Source of the DNA: Chloroflexota bacterium | Lineage (GTDB): Bacteria > Chloroflexota > Dehalococcoidia > Lucifugimonadales > Lucifugimonadaceae | DNA: 58,289 nt | Assembly: GCA_027618835.1 (NCBI GenBank) | Contig: JAQCHZ010000017.1 | Location: forward strand, 1-58,289 | Direction: 5' to 3' | Part shown: one piece after another, positions 43,520 through 52,896 of the stretch | Layout: every line of letters begins with the position of its first letter | Numbering within the stretch: position 1 is the stretch's first letter | Program-made: the position numbers and the translations under genes | Notes under the pieces: model-generated | Told to the model about the DNA's origin: nothing | The model's input: only the letters and a program-made list of their open reading frames with translations | Database searches by the model: none

Positions 43520-46500
43520 ATGCGTGAAGATCAGAATGTCGATTCGAAAGATATGAACTATGCAGCCGCGAGCAATATAGCGGCTAGTTCAAATCCTGAG
43601 TCCGACTTCGTAATCAACAATTTGCCCCCTGAACGGTCTCCGGTAGATGCGCTCGCTAAGCGCGGTCGGATGCCTAGGATTTCGACGCGCTATGCGCTGG
43701 CGCTGATCTTGTTGCTGGCTCTGGCATTGCGTTTGTACGGAATTAACTGGGATCAGGGTGGGCTGTTTCATCCTGATGAACGGGCGTTTCTTTCTCAGGT
43801 GTACAACCTGCAATTTCCTGAAGGCGACCAATGGGGAGATCTTACTGATCCACGATTGAGCACGCTGAACCCGGGGTCCTTTAACTGGGGTAGCTTGCCG
43901 CATTATGCACTAAAGGCCGTTTCGTACGCAGTTTCTCCGTATCAGCACATGAGCTTGTTCGATCTGCGCTACGCCGGACGTGCTCTTTCGGCAATATCTG
44001 ACACTGCGACCGTATTTTTTATATTCCTAATCGGTCGAGCCGTATTCAGTAATCGGGTTGGTGTTCTCGCTGCATTGCTTTCCGCCCTCGCCGTTCAACA
44101 GATTCAGTTGAGCCATTTCTTCGCGGTCGACACGTTCATGACGACCTTTATTGTCGCCACGATCTACTACTCGATACGAGTTGCGGAGCGTGGTCGAAGG
44201 CGAGATTCCGTTTTTGCTGGCGTCATGTTCGGTCTTGCCGTCGCGACCAAATTCTCGGTCTTGCCACTCGCATTGGCATTAGTGTTCGCTCATTTGATTT
44301 ATGTGACATCGAGAAGCGGTGACCGATTCGACTCAAGCAGCGTTGGCACGGGTGAGGCTGCGATAAGACAGTGGCTTGCGTTCAAGAACGTAGTGATCGC
44401 AGGAATCACGGTTTTGGTCGTTTTGGTTGTAACGCAGCCGTATATGTTCCTCGATTTTTCGACCTATATCGACAACATTTCGACGCAAGGGCAGATGGTC
44501 AGACGTGAGGTCGATTTTCCTTTCACGCGTCAGTACGCAGATACATCTAAATACATCTACCAGATGGTCCAGCTTGGTACGTGGGGACTCGGCCCGGTAC
44601 TTGGAATTACCGTTTGGCTGGGTCTGTTGGGTGCGGTGATTGCTGGAGTGCTTGCGCAGCGCAAAGCCGATCTGGTGATCTTGGCTTGGGTTCTCCCGTA
44701 CCTGTTGATTACCGGCTGGTTCGACGTGAAGTTCATGCGCTACATGATGCCGATCACGCCGTTCCTGATCTTGTATGGCGCCAGAATGTTGTGGTGGGCG
44801 TTCGAGGTAATTAAGTCACTACAGCCCAACAGACGTTGGATTCAGACGTTGCCGATTGCATTGGTGCTGATATTAACCGCCCACTATTCGCTTTCCTTCA
44901 TGAATGTGTATTCAGGGCAGCATCCGCTGAACGACGTTTCGAAATATCTACTTGAGAATGCCACGCCTGGCTCAAAGGTAGTTCAGGAACATTGGGAGGA
45001 AGGTATTCCAGGCGTTATCGGCCTCGATATGTACGAACGGGCCGAGTTGTATAACGACGAGGGTGGGCAAAAATTCGACAAGCTCAGCGTCTTGCTTGCG
45101 GATTCAAACTATTTTGTTCTTCTGAGCAACCGTCTTTACGCAACGATTCCACGCTTGCCAGATCGGTACCCGGTGACTTCCGAGTTCTACCGGAAGATGT
45201 TCTCGGGGGAGCTTGGATATGAGCTGGCGTACTCGGGAAGTCGTTATGTCGGAGGACTGGGCGTCGACTACTACGAAGATCCTTTCGCACGGCTGGACTT
45301 TGGTCCTCCAGAGGGATTTGAACCTCCTTCGAACGGGTTATTCACCGCTGGATTCGGATGGGCCGACGAAAGCTTCTCGGTATACGAGCATCCACAAACG
45401 TTCGTATTCGAAAACACCGAGGGTTACTCGGCTCAGCGTTTGAAATTAGAAATCGGCGCACTTAGCCCTTCAGCGAGAGGGTTCCCACCGCAAGAGGTTG
45501 GACTGCTACTTTCAGAAGAAGGCGCTGAGACTCAGCAATCTGGTGGTACGTGGAGTTCGATTACGTTCCTGCGCTGGATGCCCGACTGGTTGACCCCGGC
45601 TGTTTGGTATTTGGCGGCGCAGCTATTTGCATTTGTCGTTTTGCCGATAGCGTTCGTTGTGTTCAGACCGTGGCCAGACGGTGGTTACTTGTTCGCAAAA
45701 CCGCTGGGGCTACTTCTAGTGGCGACTACGGCGTGGCTTCTGGTGAGCGGGAACGTACTGCAGTTCAGTTTCTTTGCTGTTCTGCTTGCTGTGGCTCTTT
45801 TGGCAGTGATCTCGTATCTGTCGATTCGAGCGACTGGTCGCGATCTCATTAACCATGTGCGTTCTAACAAACGGCGATTCATCAGGATGGAATTGCTGCT
45901 TTTGGTTGGGTACGTGGCGTTTTTGCTGATTCGGGCGGCGAATCCCGATCTTTGGCACCCGTGGAAGGGTGGCGAGAAGCCGATGGACTTCGCCTACTTG
46001 AACGCGGTGGTGAAATCTTCGACGATCCCGCCTTACGATCCTTGGTACGCCGGTGGTTATTTGAACTACTACTACTTTGGTCAGTTCATGATCGCTACGT
46101 TGATTCGGTTCACTGGCATCGTTCCATCGGTCGCCTACAACCTCGCTGTTCCGCTGTTGTTCATGTTTACGATTGGCGGCGTCTACGCCATTGTTAGTGG
46201 ACTTGCCGAACTTACGCTTAGAGCTAGACGAATACCTGCTTGGTCACGAAGGTCTCCTGTATTTGCAGGGTTGACTGCCGTCGTATTTGTGGCTGTTGCT
46301 GGAAATATCGATGGTCTAATACAAGTGGTTCAGGGTGCTTCTCGAACGTTCTTACAAGATCAACAGTTCGGGTTCTTCGACTTCTGGCGTAGTTCGAGAA
46401 TGATGGCTCCGGATTCGCCGGGCAACGAGATCACCGAGTTCCCATTCTTCACGTTCCTGTTTGCCGATTTGCACGCACATTTGATTGCGATTCCGATAGC

Positions 46501-47950
46501 CATAACTGCGTTTGCGGCGACTATTGCGGCGTATCTGAGGATTGGTCGAAAGCGTCACTGGGCAGAGACGCTGACAGGTCTATTCGTGATTGGCGTTTTG
46601 ATCGGATCACTCAGAGCAATTAATGCTTGGGACTTTCCGACGCAACTCCTGTTGGCAGGTGGCTTCCTAGTCGGCGGACAATTGCTGGCGAGCAACAGAT
46701 CGCTTGTTGGAAAGCTTGTGGTTGGCGGCGTTAGCGCGTTATTTGTTGCGGTGGTTGGACATGTTGTATTCCTTCCGTTCCATTCGAATTTCGAACTGTT
46801 CAACAACGGCGTGATCAAAAGCCAATTCACGACCGATCTCTGGCGATACATCGTTATCCACTCGCTATTTCTATTGGTGATATTGAGCTGGCTAGTGTTT
46901 ATGTGGCGAGAAAAACTCGTCGATGCTTTGGCAAGCGTGACGAACGCGCCACTTCCGGGATCGGGATTGGGCGGTTGGACTTGGCAGATCATGCTAGTGC
47001 TGGTTGCCGTATCGGTCTCAACACTCGCCATTACCGGGTTCGCAACGATTGCGTTCGTCGTGATTGTGGGTGCTTCAATCCTTGGAGCGGGTGTGGTCGC
47101 TCACGGTTCCCGAGTGCCGGGATCGCGATACTCGCTCGTGGCGGTCGGCATGGTCGTGATGGCTATGGCACTCGCAGCAGGGGTCGACATGTTCACCGTC
47201 AAAGACGACATCGGTCGAATGAATACCGTGTTCAAGTTCTATCTACAGGCATGGATATTGCTTGCGATGGCTTCGGCTTACTTCCTGTGGTTCCTTGCAG
47301 ACGCCGGAAAGCTCTCACTCAGTAGCGTTCGGACGCCGAGGGGCATTTGGATGGCCGGACTTGCCGTATTGGTGATCGGGGCGATGGTCTATCCGGTGCT
47401 TGGAACCCGAGATCGCAATTCCGAGAGATTTGAATTTAGTGGTCTAGCTCTCGACGGTATGGCGTACATGGAATCGGTTACGTACAACGATCATGAAGGT
47501 CCTCTAACACTGAAGTACGATTTCGATGCAATAACGTGGATGCAGGAGAATATCGAAGGCTCGCCAGTGATTATCGAAGGCATCAGCGATCAATATAGTT
47601 GGGGCAATCGAGTTTCGATCTACACAGGTTTGCCCGCGGTTATTGGCTGGGACTGGCATCAGAGACAACAGCGAGTTGGTTACGCATCGACGGTCACGAA
47701 TCGACGGATTGAGATTGATCGATTCTTCCACACGACTCTACGCCAGACTGCGATTTCTACTCTCGATAAATACGATGTTAAGTACCTTTACATCGGCGAG
47801 ATGGAACGAGCAAAGTATCCGGAAACCGGGTTGGAGAAGTTCGAAAAGATGGATATCAACGGACTTTTGCAGGTTTACCCGACGGATGAAATGATCGCTG
47901 ACGGCATCGATACTCCGGTTGTGATCTACGAGTACACACCGGATCGGTAG
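43520..47950 (+). CDS. Giant membrane fusion: GT-C glycosyltransferase plus DUF2298 (YYY) domain
   Basis: A 1476-residue membrane protein with two parts. The N-terminal half (about 1-600) is a GT-C type glycosyltransferase like the PMT/ArnT group: LRLYGINWDQGGLFHPDERAFL places the acidic DE pair in the first outer loop, and GLAVATKFSVLPLAL is a family helix. The C-terminal half (about 690-1476) is the DUF2298/Chlor_Arch_YYY domain: GGYLNYYYFGQFMIATLIRFTG near residue 848, ADLHAHLIAIPI near 980, DDIGRMNTVFKFYLQAW near 1230, and GLPAVIGWDWHQRQQR near 1370. A soluble loop carrying SNRLYATIPRLPDRYP lies between. Fusions of this kind occur in Chloroflexi and archaea. A role in envelope glycosylation with lipid-linked sugars is likely but unproven. 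Confidence 0.9.
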   Translation: MREDQNVDSKDMNYAAASNIAASSNPESDFVINNLPPERSPVDALAKRGRMPRISTRYALALILLLALALRLYGINWDQGGLFHPDERAFLSQVYNLQFPEGDQWGDLTDPRLSTLNPGSFNWGSLPHYALKAVSYAVSPYQHMSLFDLRYAGRALSAISDTATVFFIFLIGRAVFSNRVGVLAALLSALAVQQIQLSHFFAVDTFMTTFIVATIYYSIRVAERGRRRDSVFAGVMFGLAVATKFSVLPLALALVFAHLIYVTSRSGDRFDSSSVGTGEAAIRQWLAFKNVVIAGITVLVVLVVTQPYMFLDFSTYIDNISTQGQMVRREVDFPFTRQYADTSKYIYQMVQLGTWGLGPVLGITVWLGLLGAVIAGVLAQRKADLVILAWVLPYLLITGWFDVKFMRYMMPITPFLILYGARMLWWAFEVIKSLQPNRRWIQTLPIALVLILTAHYSLSFMNVYSGQHPLNDVSKYLLENATPGSKVVQEHWEEGIPGVIGLDMYERAELYNDEGGQKFDKLSVLLADSNYFVLLSNRLYATIPRLPDRYPVTSEFYRKMFSGELGYELAYSGSRYVGGLGVDYYEDPFARLDFGPPEGFEPPSNGLFTAGFGWADESFSVYEHPQTFVFENTEGYSAQRLKLEIGALSPSARGFPPQEVGLLLSEEGAETQQSGGTWSSITFLRWMPDWLTPAVWYLAAQLFAFVVLPIAFVVFRPWPDGGYLFAKPLGLLLVATTAWLLVSGNVLQFSFFAVLLAVALLAVISYLSIRATGRDLINHVRSNKRRFIRMELLLLVGYVAFLLIRAANPDLWHPWKGGEKPMDFAYLNAVVKSSTIPPYDPWYAGGYLNYYYFGQFMIATLIRFTGIVPSVAYNLAVPLLFMFTIGGVYAIVSGLAELTLRARRIPAWSRRSPVFAGLTAVVFVAVAGNIDGLIQVVQGASRTFLQDQQFGFFDFWRSSRMMAPDSPGNEITEFPFFTFLFADLHAHLIAIPIAITAFAATIAAYLRIGRKRHWAETLTGLFVIGVLIGSLRAINAWDFPTQLLLAGGFLVGGQLLASNRSLVGKLVVGGVSALFVAVVGHVVFLPFHSNFELFNNGVIKSQFTTDLWRYIVIHSLFLLVILSWLVFMWREKLVDALASVTNAPLPGSGLGGWTWQIMLVLVAVSVSTLAITGFATIAFVVIVGASILGAGVVAHGSRVPGSRYSLVAVGMVVMAMALAAGVDMFTVKDDIGRMNTVFKFYLQAWILLAMASAYFLWFLADAGKLSLSSVRTPRGIWMAGLAVLVIGAMVYPVLGTRDRNSERFEFSGLALDGMAYMESVTYNDHEGPLTLKYDFDAITWMQENIEGSPVIIEGISDQYSWGNRVSIYTGLPAVIGWDWHQRQQRVGYASTVTNRRIEIDRFFHTTLRQTAISTLDKYDVKYLYIGEMERAKYPETGLEKFEKMDINGLLQVYPTDEMIADGIDTPVVIYEYTPDR

Positions 47951-48063
47951 ATTGCGGTCATGTGGGCAGGTGATATTGGTTTCTGAGTCGCCGAACCCAG
48001 GCTGTTGGTTCGAGATCCCTCCACTACATCGGGAAGAGGGCGAGGATGAGACCGTCTTAAACA

Positions 48064-48092
48064 AATAAGCCGACTACAGGAGTCGGCTTATT
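48064..48092. terminator. Bidirectional terminator between the membrane fusion and hpf
   Basis: AATAAGCCGACT (48064-48075) and AGTCGGCTTATT (48081-48092) form a perfect 12-bp stem around a 5-base loop; short A/T-rich ends give weak T-tracts on both strands. It is placed between convergent genes. Confidence 0.8.
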
Positions 48093-48115
48093 CAATTATC
48101 TAAAATTGGCTCGTT

Positions 48116-48709
48116 TTAGACTTCAGCTTCTTCGGGGACGATTAGACCATAGTCTTCATCGTGTCGGCGATAGACCACGTTAATTTCGTCGGTTTCCTTG
48201 TTTCGGAACACGTAGAAATTGTGACCAAGAAGCTCCATTTGGCCGGCTGCGTCCTCGATCGTTTCAGATGCCATCTTGTGGCGTTTTGTTCGCACGAGCT
48301 GACCGTGTTCGAGAGTGGTAATGCCACTCTCATCAAGTTCAGATAATGACTCTTGCGCCAATTGTTCGGCGATTGCCAAACCGAGTCCGCCTTCAGTGGC
48401 GCGTCGGGTCTTGTCGGAATAGCGATTTTTGTACCGGCTGATTTTCCTAGTAACAGTGTCGGAAACGTGATCGATGGCGGTGTAAGGCGAGTCGCCTCGC
48501 ATCTCACCTCGAATTACGCCACGATTCAGTCTGATAGTTACTTCAGCTATGAATCGTTCTTCTTCCTTCCTGGTCTGCTCTTTACGTATTTGTAGGAACA
48601 CAGGAACCGGATCACGGAATCTGCGATCAAGGATGCTGAGTCGCTTCTCTGCATATGCCCTGATGGCTTCAGTTACAGTCGTGTTGTTGGCGGTGATTGT
48701 AAGTTCCAA
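48116..48709 (-). CDS. hpf: Ribosome hibernation promoting factor, long form
   Basis: A 197-residue long HPF that pairs ribosomes into inactive 100S dimers. LELTITANNTTVTEAIRAYAEKRLSILDRRF starts the N-terminal sigma-54-modulation domain; a linker rich in charged residues leads to the C-terminal dimer domain KMASETIEDAAGQMELLGHNFYVFRNKETDEINVVYRRHDEDYGLIVPE. I start at TTG 48709, which has GGGGGATA at good distance and matches the family N-terminus; an ATG at 48742 is the alternative. The longer open frame to 49015 overlaps comF and is not needed. It ends at a bidirectional terminator. Confidence 0.93.
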   Translation of the reverse strand: MELTITANNTTVTEAIRAYAEKRLSILDRRFRDPVPVFLQIRKEQTRKEEERFIAEVTIRLNRGVIRGEMRGDSPYTAIDHVSDTVTRKISRYKNRYSDKTRRATEGGLGLAIAEQLAQESLSELDESGITTLEHGQLVRTKRHKMASETIEDAAGQMELLGHNFYVFRNKETDEINVVYRRHDEDYGLIVPEEAEV

Positions 48710-48833
48710 GTATCCCCCAATTCGAACCGGAAATATGTTCATTAACCAGGCACCAGCCCGATACCCCGCTATTCTAGGGAACCTGTGGCCTTTTGGCAGG
48801 TTTTGAACGTGAATATAATCTGATGATGCCCAA

Positions 48834-49556
48834 GTGATAACAAAATTAATCGAAATAACTTCAGCTGCATTGGATTTGGTTTTTCCGCCGATCTGCGTGC
48901 ATTGCAGTTGTGACGGGGCGCTGCTGTGCAGCGTCTGTGTAGCTGAATCTCCTGCTGTATCGAAGGACGTTTGCAGGAAATGTGCTGAACCACTGACGAA
49001 ACCCGGAACCTGCACCCGGTGTGTAATCGAAGGTTCATCGCTCGATCGACTGTATGGATCGTATCTTTACGAATCGCCTGTGGGATCGGCAGTCCGTTTG
49101 TTCAAATTCGATGATGTGCGGGCGCTCGGTTCAGTGCTTGGTGGAATGTTTAACACCGAACAGATGAGTCGTGCTAAAGCCGACTTCGTCGTGCCGGTGC
49201 CGATGCATAAGTCACGCATCCGAGAACGCGGGTACAACCAATCGGCGATATTGGCGAAAAAGCTTGCGGATAGTCTTGGCATTGAATTTAATGGTGACTT
49301 GTTGGTTCGATCAACAAACACTGTTCCACAATCGGAACAGCCAACTGCGGTTGCGAGACGTGGCGCTCTTTCTGGTGCCATCGAGGTGGAATTGAACTCG
49401 GATGATGAGATTGCGGGTGGTCGAATTCTGGTGGTCGACGACGTGTTCACGACTGGAAGTACATTGAATGCGGTAGTTGCCACGTTGAAATCTGCGGGCG
49501 CAGGCTGTGTTGGCGGTGTTGCGCTGACCGTTCAGCCGATTGGTTCGTTGAAGTAG
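48834..49556 (+). CDS. ComF-family phosphoribosyltransferase-like protein
   Basis: A 240-residue protein with an N-terminal zinc-ribbon cysteine set (CVHCSCDGALLCSVC, CRKCAEPLTKPGTCTRC) and a C-terminal phosphoribosyltransferase fold with VVPVPMHKSRIRERGYNQSAILAKKLA and the PRPP loop ILVVDDVFTTGSTL. This is the standard ComFC architecture, linked to DNA uptake in competent bacteria, but the same family occurs widely in non-competent ones. It starts GTG (48834) and is transcribed divergently from hpf. No other competence gene is in the window. Confidence 0.92.
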   Translation: MITKLIEITSAALDLVFPPICVHCSCDGALLCSVCVAESPAVSKDVCRKCAEPLTKPGTCTRCVIEGSSLDRLYGSYLYESPVGSAVRLFKFDDVRALGSVLGGMFNTEQMSRAKADFVVPVPMHKSRIRERGYNQSAILAKKLADSLGIEFNGDLLVRSTNTVPQSEQPTAVARRGALSGAIEVELNSDDEIAGGRILVVDDVFTTGSTLNAVVATLKSAGAGCVGGVALTVQPIGSLK

Positions 49557-49594
49557 ATGATTCCTAATTGCAAAGGATATGAAATGAGCGATGA

Positions 49595-50314
49595 ATGTCT
49601 GAACTAAAAGCCGTGTTGTTCGATGTGTACGGCACGCTCGCTGGGTTTGATCCTCCCAGAGAGCAAATACAGACCCAGGCGCTTGAACGGTTCGGGCTAA
49701 AAGTCACTGCTTCTGGCATCGACGCTGGGTATCACATGGCAGATGAGTTCATGACTCTCCAAAATTCGACTAAGCCTGTTCGAACGATGAACGGGAACGA
49801 GCAGTGGGCATTTTTCGCTCGATTTGAGCAACTCGTGCTTCAGGGAGCGGGTCACGAGGTTGACCTAGCGCATGCCGGAGAGATTTGGTCAGAGGTGAGG
49901 AAGCAGGAGTATCGAATTACGTTGCTTCCTGACGTGATAGACGGCCTAGAGAGCTTGCGTGAGACAGGATTGATCGTTGGCGTCGTGTCGAATATGAACT
50001 CTACTAGCCAGCGACTGTGCGACGACCTGGGTTTGACTGGTCACGTCGATTTCGCGGTGACTTCGGGTGAAACCGGGGTCGAAAAGCCCGATAGGCGAAT
50101 ATTTGAAGCTGCCTTATTGAAAGCAGACGTTTCGGCGGATGAGGCAGCCTTTGTTGGCGATCAGTTGGAGTCGGATATTTTTGGAGCGGAACAAGCCGGG
50201 CTTCGACCTATCTTGATTGATCGATACAACGGTCACGCTGGCTACAAATCTTATCCTAGGGTCACCGATATGGAGTCAACAATCGCTCTAATTGCCGAGA
50301 TTCGGTCGAAATAG
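49595..50314 (+). CDS. HAD-superfamily hydrolase
   Basis: A 239-residue phosphatase-type enzyme. Motif I is LFDVYGTLAGF (nucleophile Asp10), motif II VVSNMNSTSQ, motif III GVEKPDRRIFEAAL with the Lys, and motif IV FVGDQLESDIFGAEQAG with paired Asp. The alpha-helical cap between 20 and 90 makes it a subfamily I member like phosphoglycolate phosphatase or haloacid dehalogenase. Substrate unknown. It lies 38 bases after comF and 100 before the enolase-superfamily gene. Confidence 0.93.
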   Translation: MSELKAVLFDVYGTLAGFDPPREQIQTQALERFGLKVTASGIDAGYHMADEFMTLQNSTKPVRTMNGNEQWAFFARFEQLVLQGAGHEVDLAHAGEIWSEVRKQEYRITLLPDVIDGLESLRETGLIVGVVSNMNSTSQRLCDDLGLTGHVDFAVTSGETGVEKPDRRIFEAALLKADVSADEAAFVGDQLESDIFGAEQAGLRPILIDRYNGHAGYKSYPRVTDMESTIALIAEIRSK

Positions 50315-50414
50315 TCAGTATTATCGTCGCCGTAACAACTGCCCGAGTCAGCTGAATTATCCAAAGCGTGCCGTAAGCGTGCCCAGAGTTCGCAAGAGTC
50401 ACTAGAGAAACAAT

Positions 50415-51569
50415 ATGAAAATCGAACGCGTTGAATCGATCCTCGCCGGCAACAGCCAGATCGTCAGAATTTTCACCGACAATGGTCTTGTTGGTGTCGG
50501 GCAGTCAGCTTGCTGGGGTTATCTCGAAGCCACTGATGCGGTAGTGAAGAAGTTCGCCAACTATCTTGTCGGTAAAGACCCTCTCGATATCGAGCATCAC
50601 TGGCAGTACATGTACCGAATGGGGCCGTTCCGAGGATCGGTTTTATCGGGTGCAGTGAGCGCAGTTGATATTGCTTTGTGGGACATTAAGGGCAAGGCGC
50701 TCGAAGCCCCTGTATGGCAATTGCTCGGCGGCAAAGTTCGCAACAAGATTCGACTGCATTTGTTGATGGGCGGAGTTCGCCCTGACGCATCAGATCAGGG
50801 AACAACGTCGCAGGGATTGATGTTGAATGCGCGTGAGGCGGTCGAGCAAGGTTTCACTGCTATCAAGACAGATCCTCTGCCTGACGGCTTTCAGTCGATG
50901 ACGCTGCCTCGACTGATTCATGACACGCGTGAGAACGTGGCTGGAATGCGCGAGGGTGCAGGGCTAGATTGCGACATCATCCTCGAAATTCACCGCAAGC
51001 TAACGCCGATGGTTGCGATTGCGCTTGCTGAACAATTGGTTGAATTCCAGCCAGCGTTTTACGAAGACCCGGTACAGATCGACTCGATTAAGTCTCAGGC
51101 CGAGGTCGCTCAGCGAACGACACTTCCAGTCGCGAACGGCGAGCGTATGCATTCGATTTGGGAATTCCGAGAAATGTTCGAAGCTGGCGGAAGCCAATAT
51201 GCGCGCCCCGATCTTGGTCTAGCTGGCGGATTCACTGCTGTGAAGAAGATCGCTGCAATTGCTGAGTCGTATCACTCGGCAGTCGTGACTCATAATTTCC
51301 TTGGACCAGTGTTGACCGCAGCGGCTTGTGGTCTCGATACATCGATTCCAAACTTCCTGACTCAGGAATACTCGAAAGAAGACGAACAGCCGTTCAACGC
51401 GATGTTCAACTCGGCGTGGCAGCGTGATGGCGGCTACATCCCTGTCCCTGATGCCGTCGGTATCGGAATTGACCTAGAAGTCGAAGGCTTCCAGTCGCAA
51501 CCGTACGAGCCGCGCAACTTGCAGGTGATTCCAATGCGAGAAGACGGCTCAGTCGGCTACTCGGTGTGA
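50415..51569 (+). CDS. Mandelate racemase/galactonate dehydratase-like enzyme (enolase superfamily)
   Basis: A 384-residue sugar-acid dehydratase or racemase. The N-terminal capping domain (VESILAGNSQIVRIFTDNGLVGVG) leads to the TIM barrel. Metal ligands fit Glu191 (IILEIHRKL, with His193), Glu217 (FYEDPV) and Glu243 (ANGERMHS); Asp266 and His293 (VTHNFLGP) form the His-Asp base pair of the mandelate racemase subgroup. The E-x-H variant resembles D-galactonate/D-mannonate dehydratases. This superfamily is strongly expanded in SAR202 genomes, fitting the proposed host. Exact substrate unknown; the next gene is a hydroxyacyl-CoA dehydrogenase. Confidence 0.93.
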   Translation: MKIERVESILAGNSQIVRIFTDNGLVGVGQSACWGYLEATDAVVKKFANYLVGKDPLDIEHHWQYMYRMGPFRGSVLSGAVSAVDIALWDIKGKALEAPVWQLLGGKVRNKIRLHLLMGGVRPDASDQGTTSQGLMLNAREAVEQGFTAIKTDPLPDGFQSMTLPRLIHDTRENVAGMREGAGLDCDIILEIHRKLTPMVAIALAEQLVEFQPAFYEDPVQIDSIKSQAEVAQRTTLPVANGERMHSIWEFREMFEAGGSQYARPDLGLAGGFTAVKKIAAIAESYHSAVVTHNFLGPVLTAAACGLDTSIPNFLTQEYSKEDEQPFNAMFNSAWQRDGGYIPVPDAVGIGIDLEVEGFQSQPYEPRNLQVIPMREDGSVGYSV

Positions 51570-51605
51570 CAGTGTCACGTTTTCTTTAGAACGGATTCGA
51601 TTCAT

Positions 51606-52814
51606 TTGAATGTTGAAGCTAGCGAAGGCATTTCGCTTAAGTTGCAAGCTGCGATTTATCGCGAGGCGCTTGCTTTGGTTAAGGTAGGGATTGCTGATGC
51701 GGGTGATGTCGACAGAGTCATCACCAACTCGATAGGTCGCCGTTGGTCTGTTGCTGGCCCGTTCGAGATTTGGGAGCAGATTGGTTGGGATCTGGTTCAG
51801 GTTATCGCTGGCGAGCTGGTCGGTGATATTTCGGTAGTGACTTCCGCTTCAGAGTTCTCAATTCCAAAAATAAGCCCACGCCAGTCCGTTACCAGTAGTA
51901 GTCCACGATCAAATCTCAAATTCCAAAACGTTGCAGTTATCGGGGCAGGACTTTTGGGGCACGGAATTGCACTTGAGTTGGCTGTTCACGGAAAGCGAGT
52001 ATTGCTGAACGATGTTTCAGATGACTTGTTGAGTGATGCGATATCGAGAGCTCGGGTGGGTTTGAATGCCCTCGCCTCTGTCGGTCGTATTTCGGAAGAC
52101 CAGATCGAGCAAGTTCTTGCGTGTATTTCAACTTCGACGGATTTGGGCGAATCGGTGAAAAGTGCTGATCTGGTGATCGAAGCAGCGTCAGAAAACCTCG
52201 AACTCAAGAAGAAGATATTTGTCGAGATTGATGCTTCGGCACCCGGTCACGCGGTGCTTGCTTCGAATAGTTCGACATTCGTGCCAAGCGCTTATGGTTC
52301 GGTCACCAAACGAACATCGCATGTTGTTGGCATTCACTACTTCAACCCACCGCACTTGTTGCCGGGCATCGAGATTATTACTGGTCCTGATACGTCGAGT
52401 GAAGTCGTAAATTTGGTAAAAGAAGAATTCGAGGCGATTGGTAAGAAACCGGCTGTAGTTCGTACCGAAATTCAAGGATTTATCAGTAACCGCTTGCAGG
52501 TCGCACTGTTGCGTGAGGCGATGGCGACTGTCGAGAACGACGAAGCTACTGCATCCGAAATCGACGAAATAGTTCGTAGTGGCTTCGGACCGAAGTTCGC
52601 TGAAATCGGAGTGTTTGGATCGGTTTCTCATTCAGATATGTCCGACCTGTTCCCCGAACTCAATAACGACCGTGTGCTACCGAGTCTATTGCTCGACAAA
52701 ATCAATTCAGGCGATCTTGGGGTGAAGACCGGTAAGGGCTTTTACGAGTGGACACCTGAGTTAGTTGAGAATTGGCGAGCCAATATGGCCAATTCGTTAC
52801 TCCATATGGATTGA
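51606..52814 (+). CDS. 3-hydroxyacyl-CoA dehydrogenase with an extra C-terminal-type domain at its N-terminus
   Basis: A 402-residue enzyme. Residues 105-290 are the NAD domain (VAVIGAGLLGHGIALEL with GAGLLGHG at 113-120; catalytic His in GIHYFNPPHLLPGIEI) and 290-385 the usual C-terminal dimerisation domain (FISNRLQVALLREAMATVE...EIDEIVRSGFG). Unusually, residues 9-75 repeat the C-terminal domain pattern (LKLQAAIYREALALVKVGIADAGDVDRVITNSIGRRW) before the NAD domain. This looks like a tail-first rearrangement or a fusion after duplication. The TTG/ATG-type start at 51606 follows the dehydratase stop by 36 bases. A beta-oxidation role is likely. Confidence 0.88.
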   Translation: MNVEASEGISLKLQAAIYREALALVKVGIADAGDVDRVITNSIGRRWSVAGPFEIWEQIGWDLVQVIAGELVGDISVVTSASEFSIPKISPRQSVTSSSPRSNLKFQNVAVIGAGLLGHGIALELAVHGKRVLLNDVSDDLLSDAISRARVGLNALASVGRISEDQIEQVLACISTSTDLGESVKSADLVIEAASENLELKKKIFVEIDASAPGHAVLASNSSTFVPSAYGSVTKRTSHVVGIHYFNPPHLLPGIEIITGPDTSSEVVNLVKEEFEAIGKKPAVVRTEIQGFISNRLQVALLREAMATVENDEATASEIDEIVRSGFGPKFAEIGVFGSVSHSDMSDLFPELNNDRVLPSLLLDKINSGDLGVKTGKGFYEWTPELVENWRANMANSLLHMD

Positions 52815-52896
52815 ATTTGATCACTCTCGACCAGTAGCGCACGGCTAGTTGGCGCGGTAGTCTCCGGATATACGTTTTATTGAACCGGAGAGAAAC

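Noticed and set aside
48116-49015. Longer N-terminus for the hibernation factor (299 residues)
   Set aside because: The extra 102 residues lack similarity, overlap comF on the other strand, and a good ribosome site sits right before the TTG that matches the family start.
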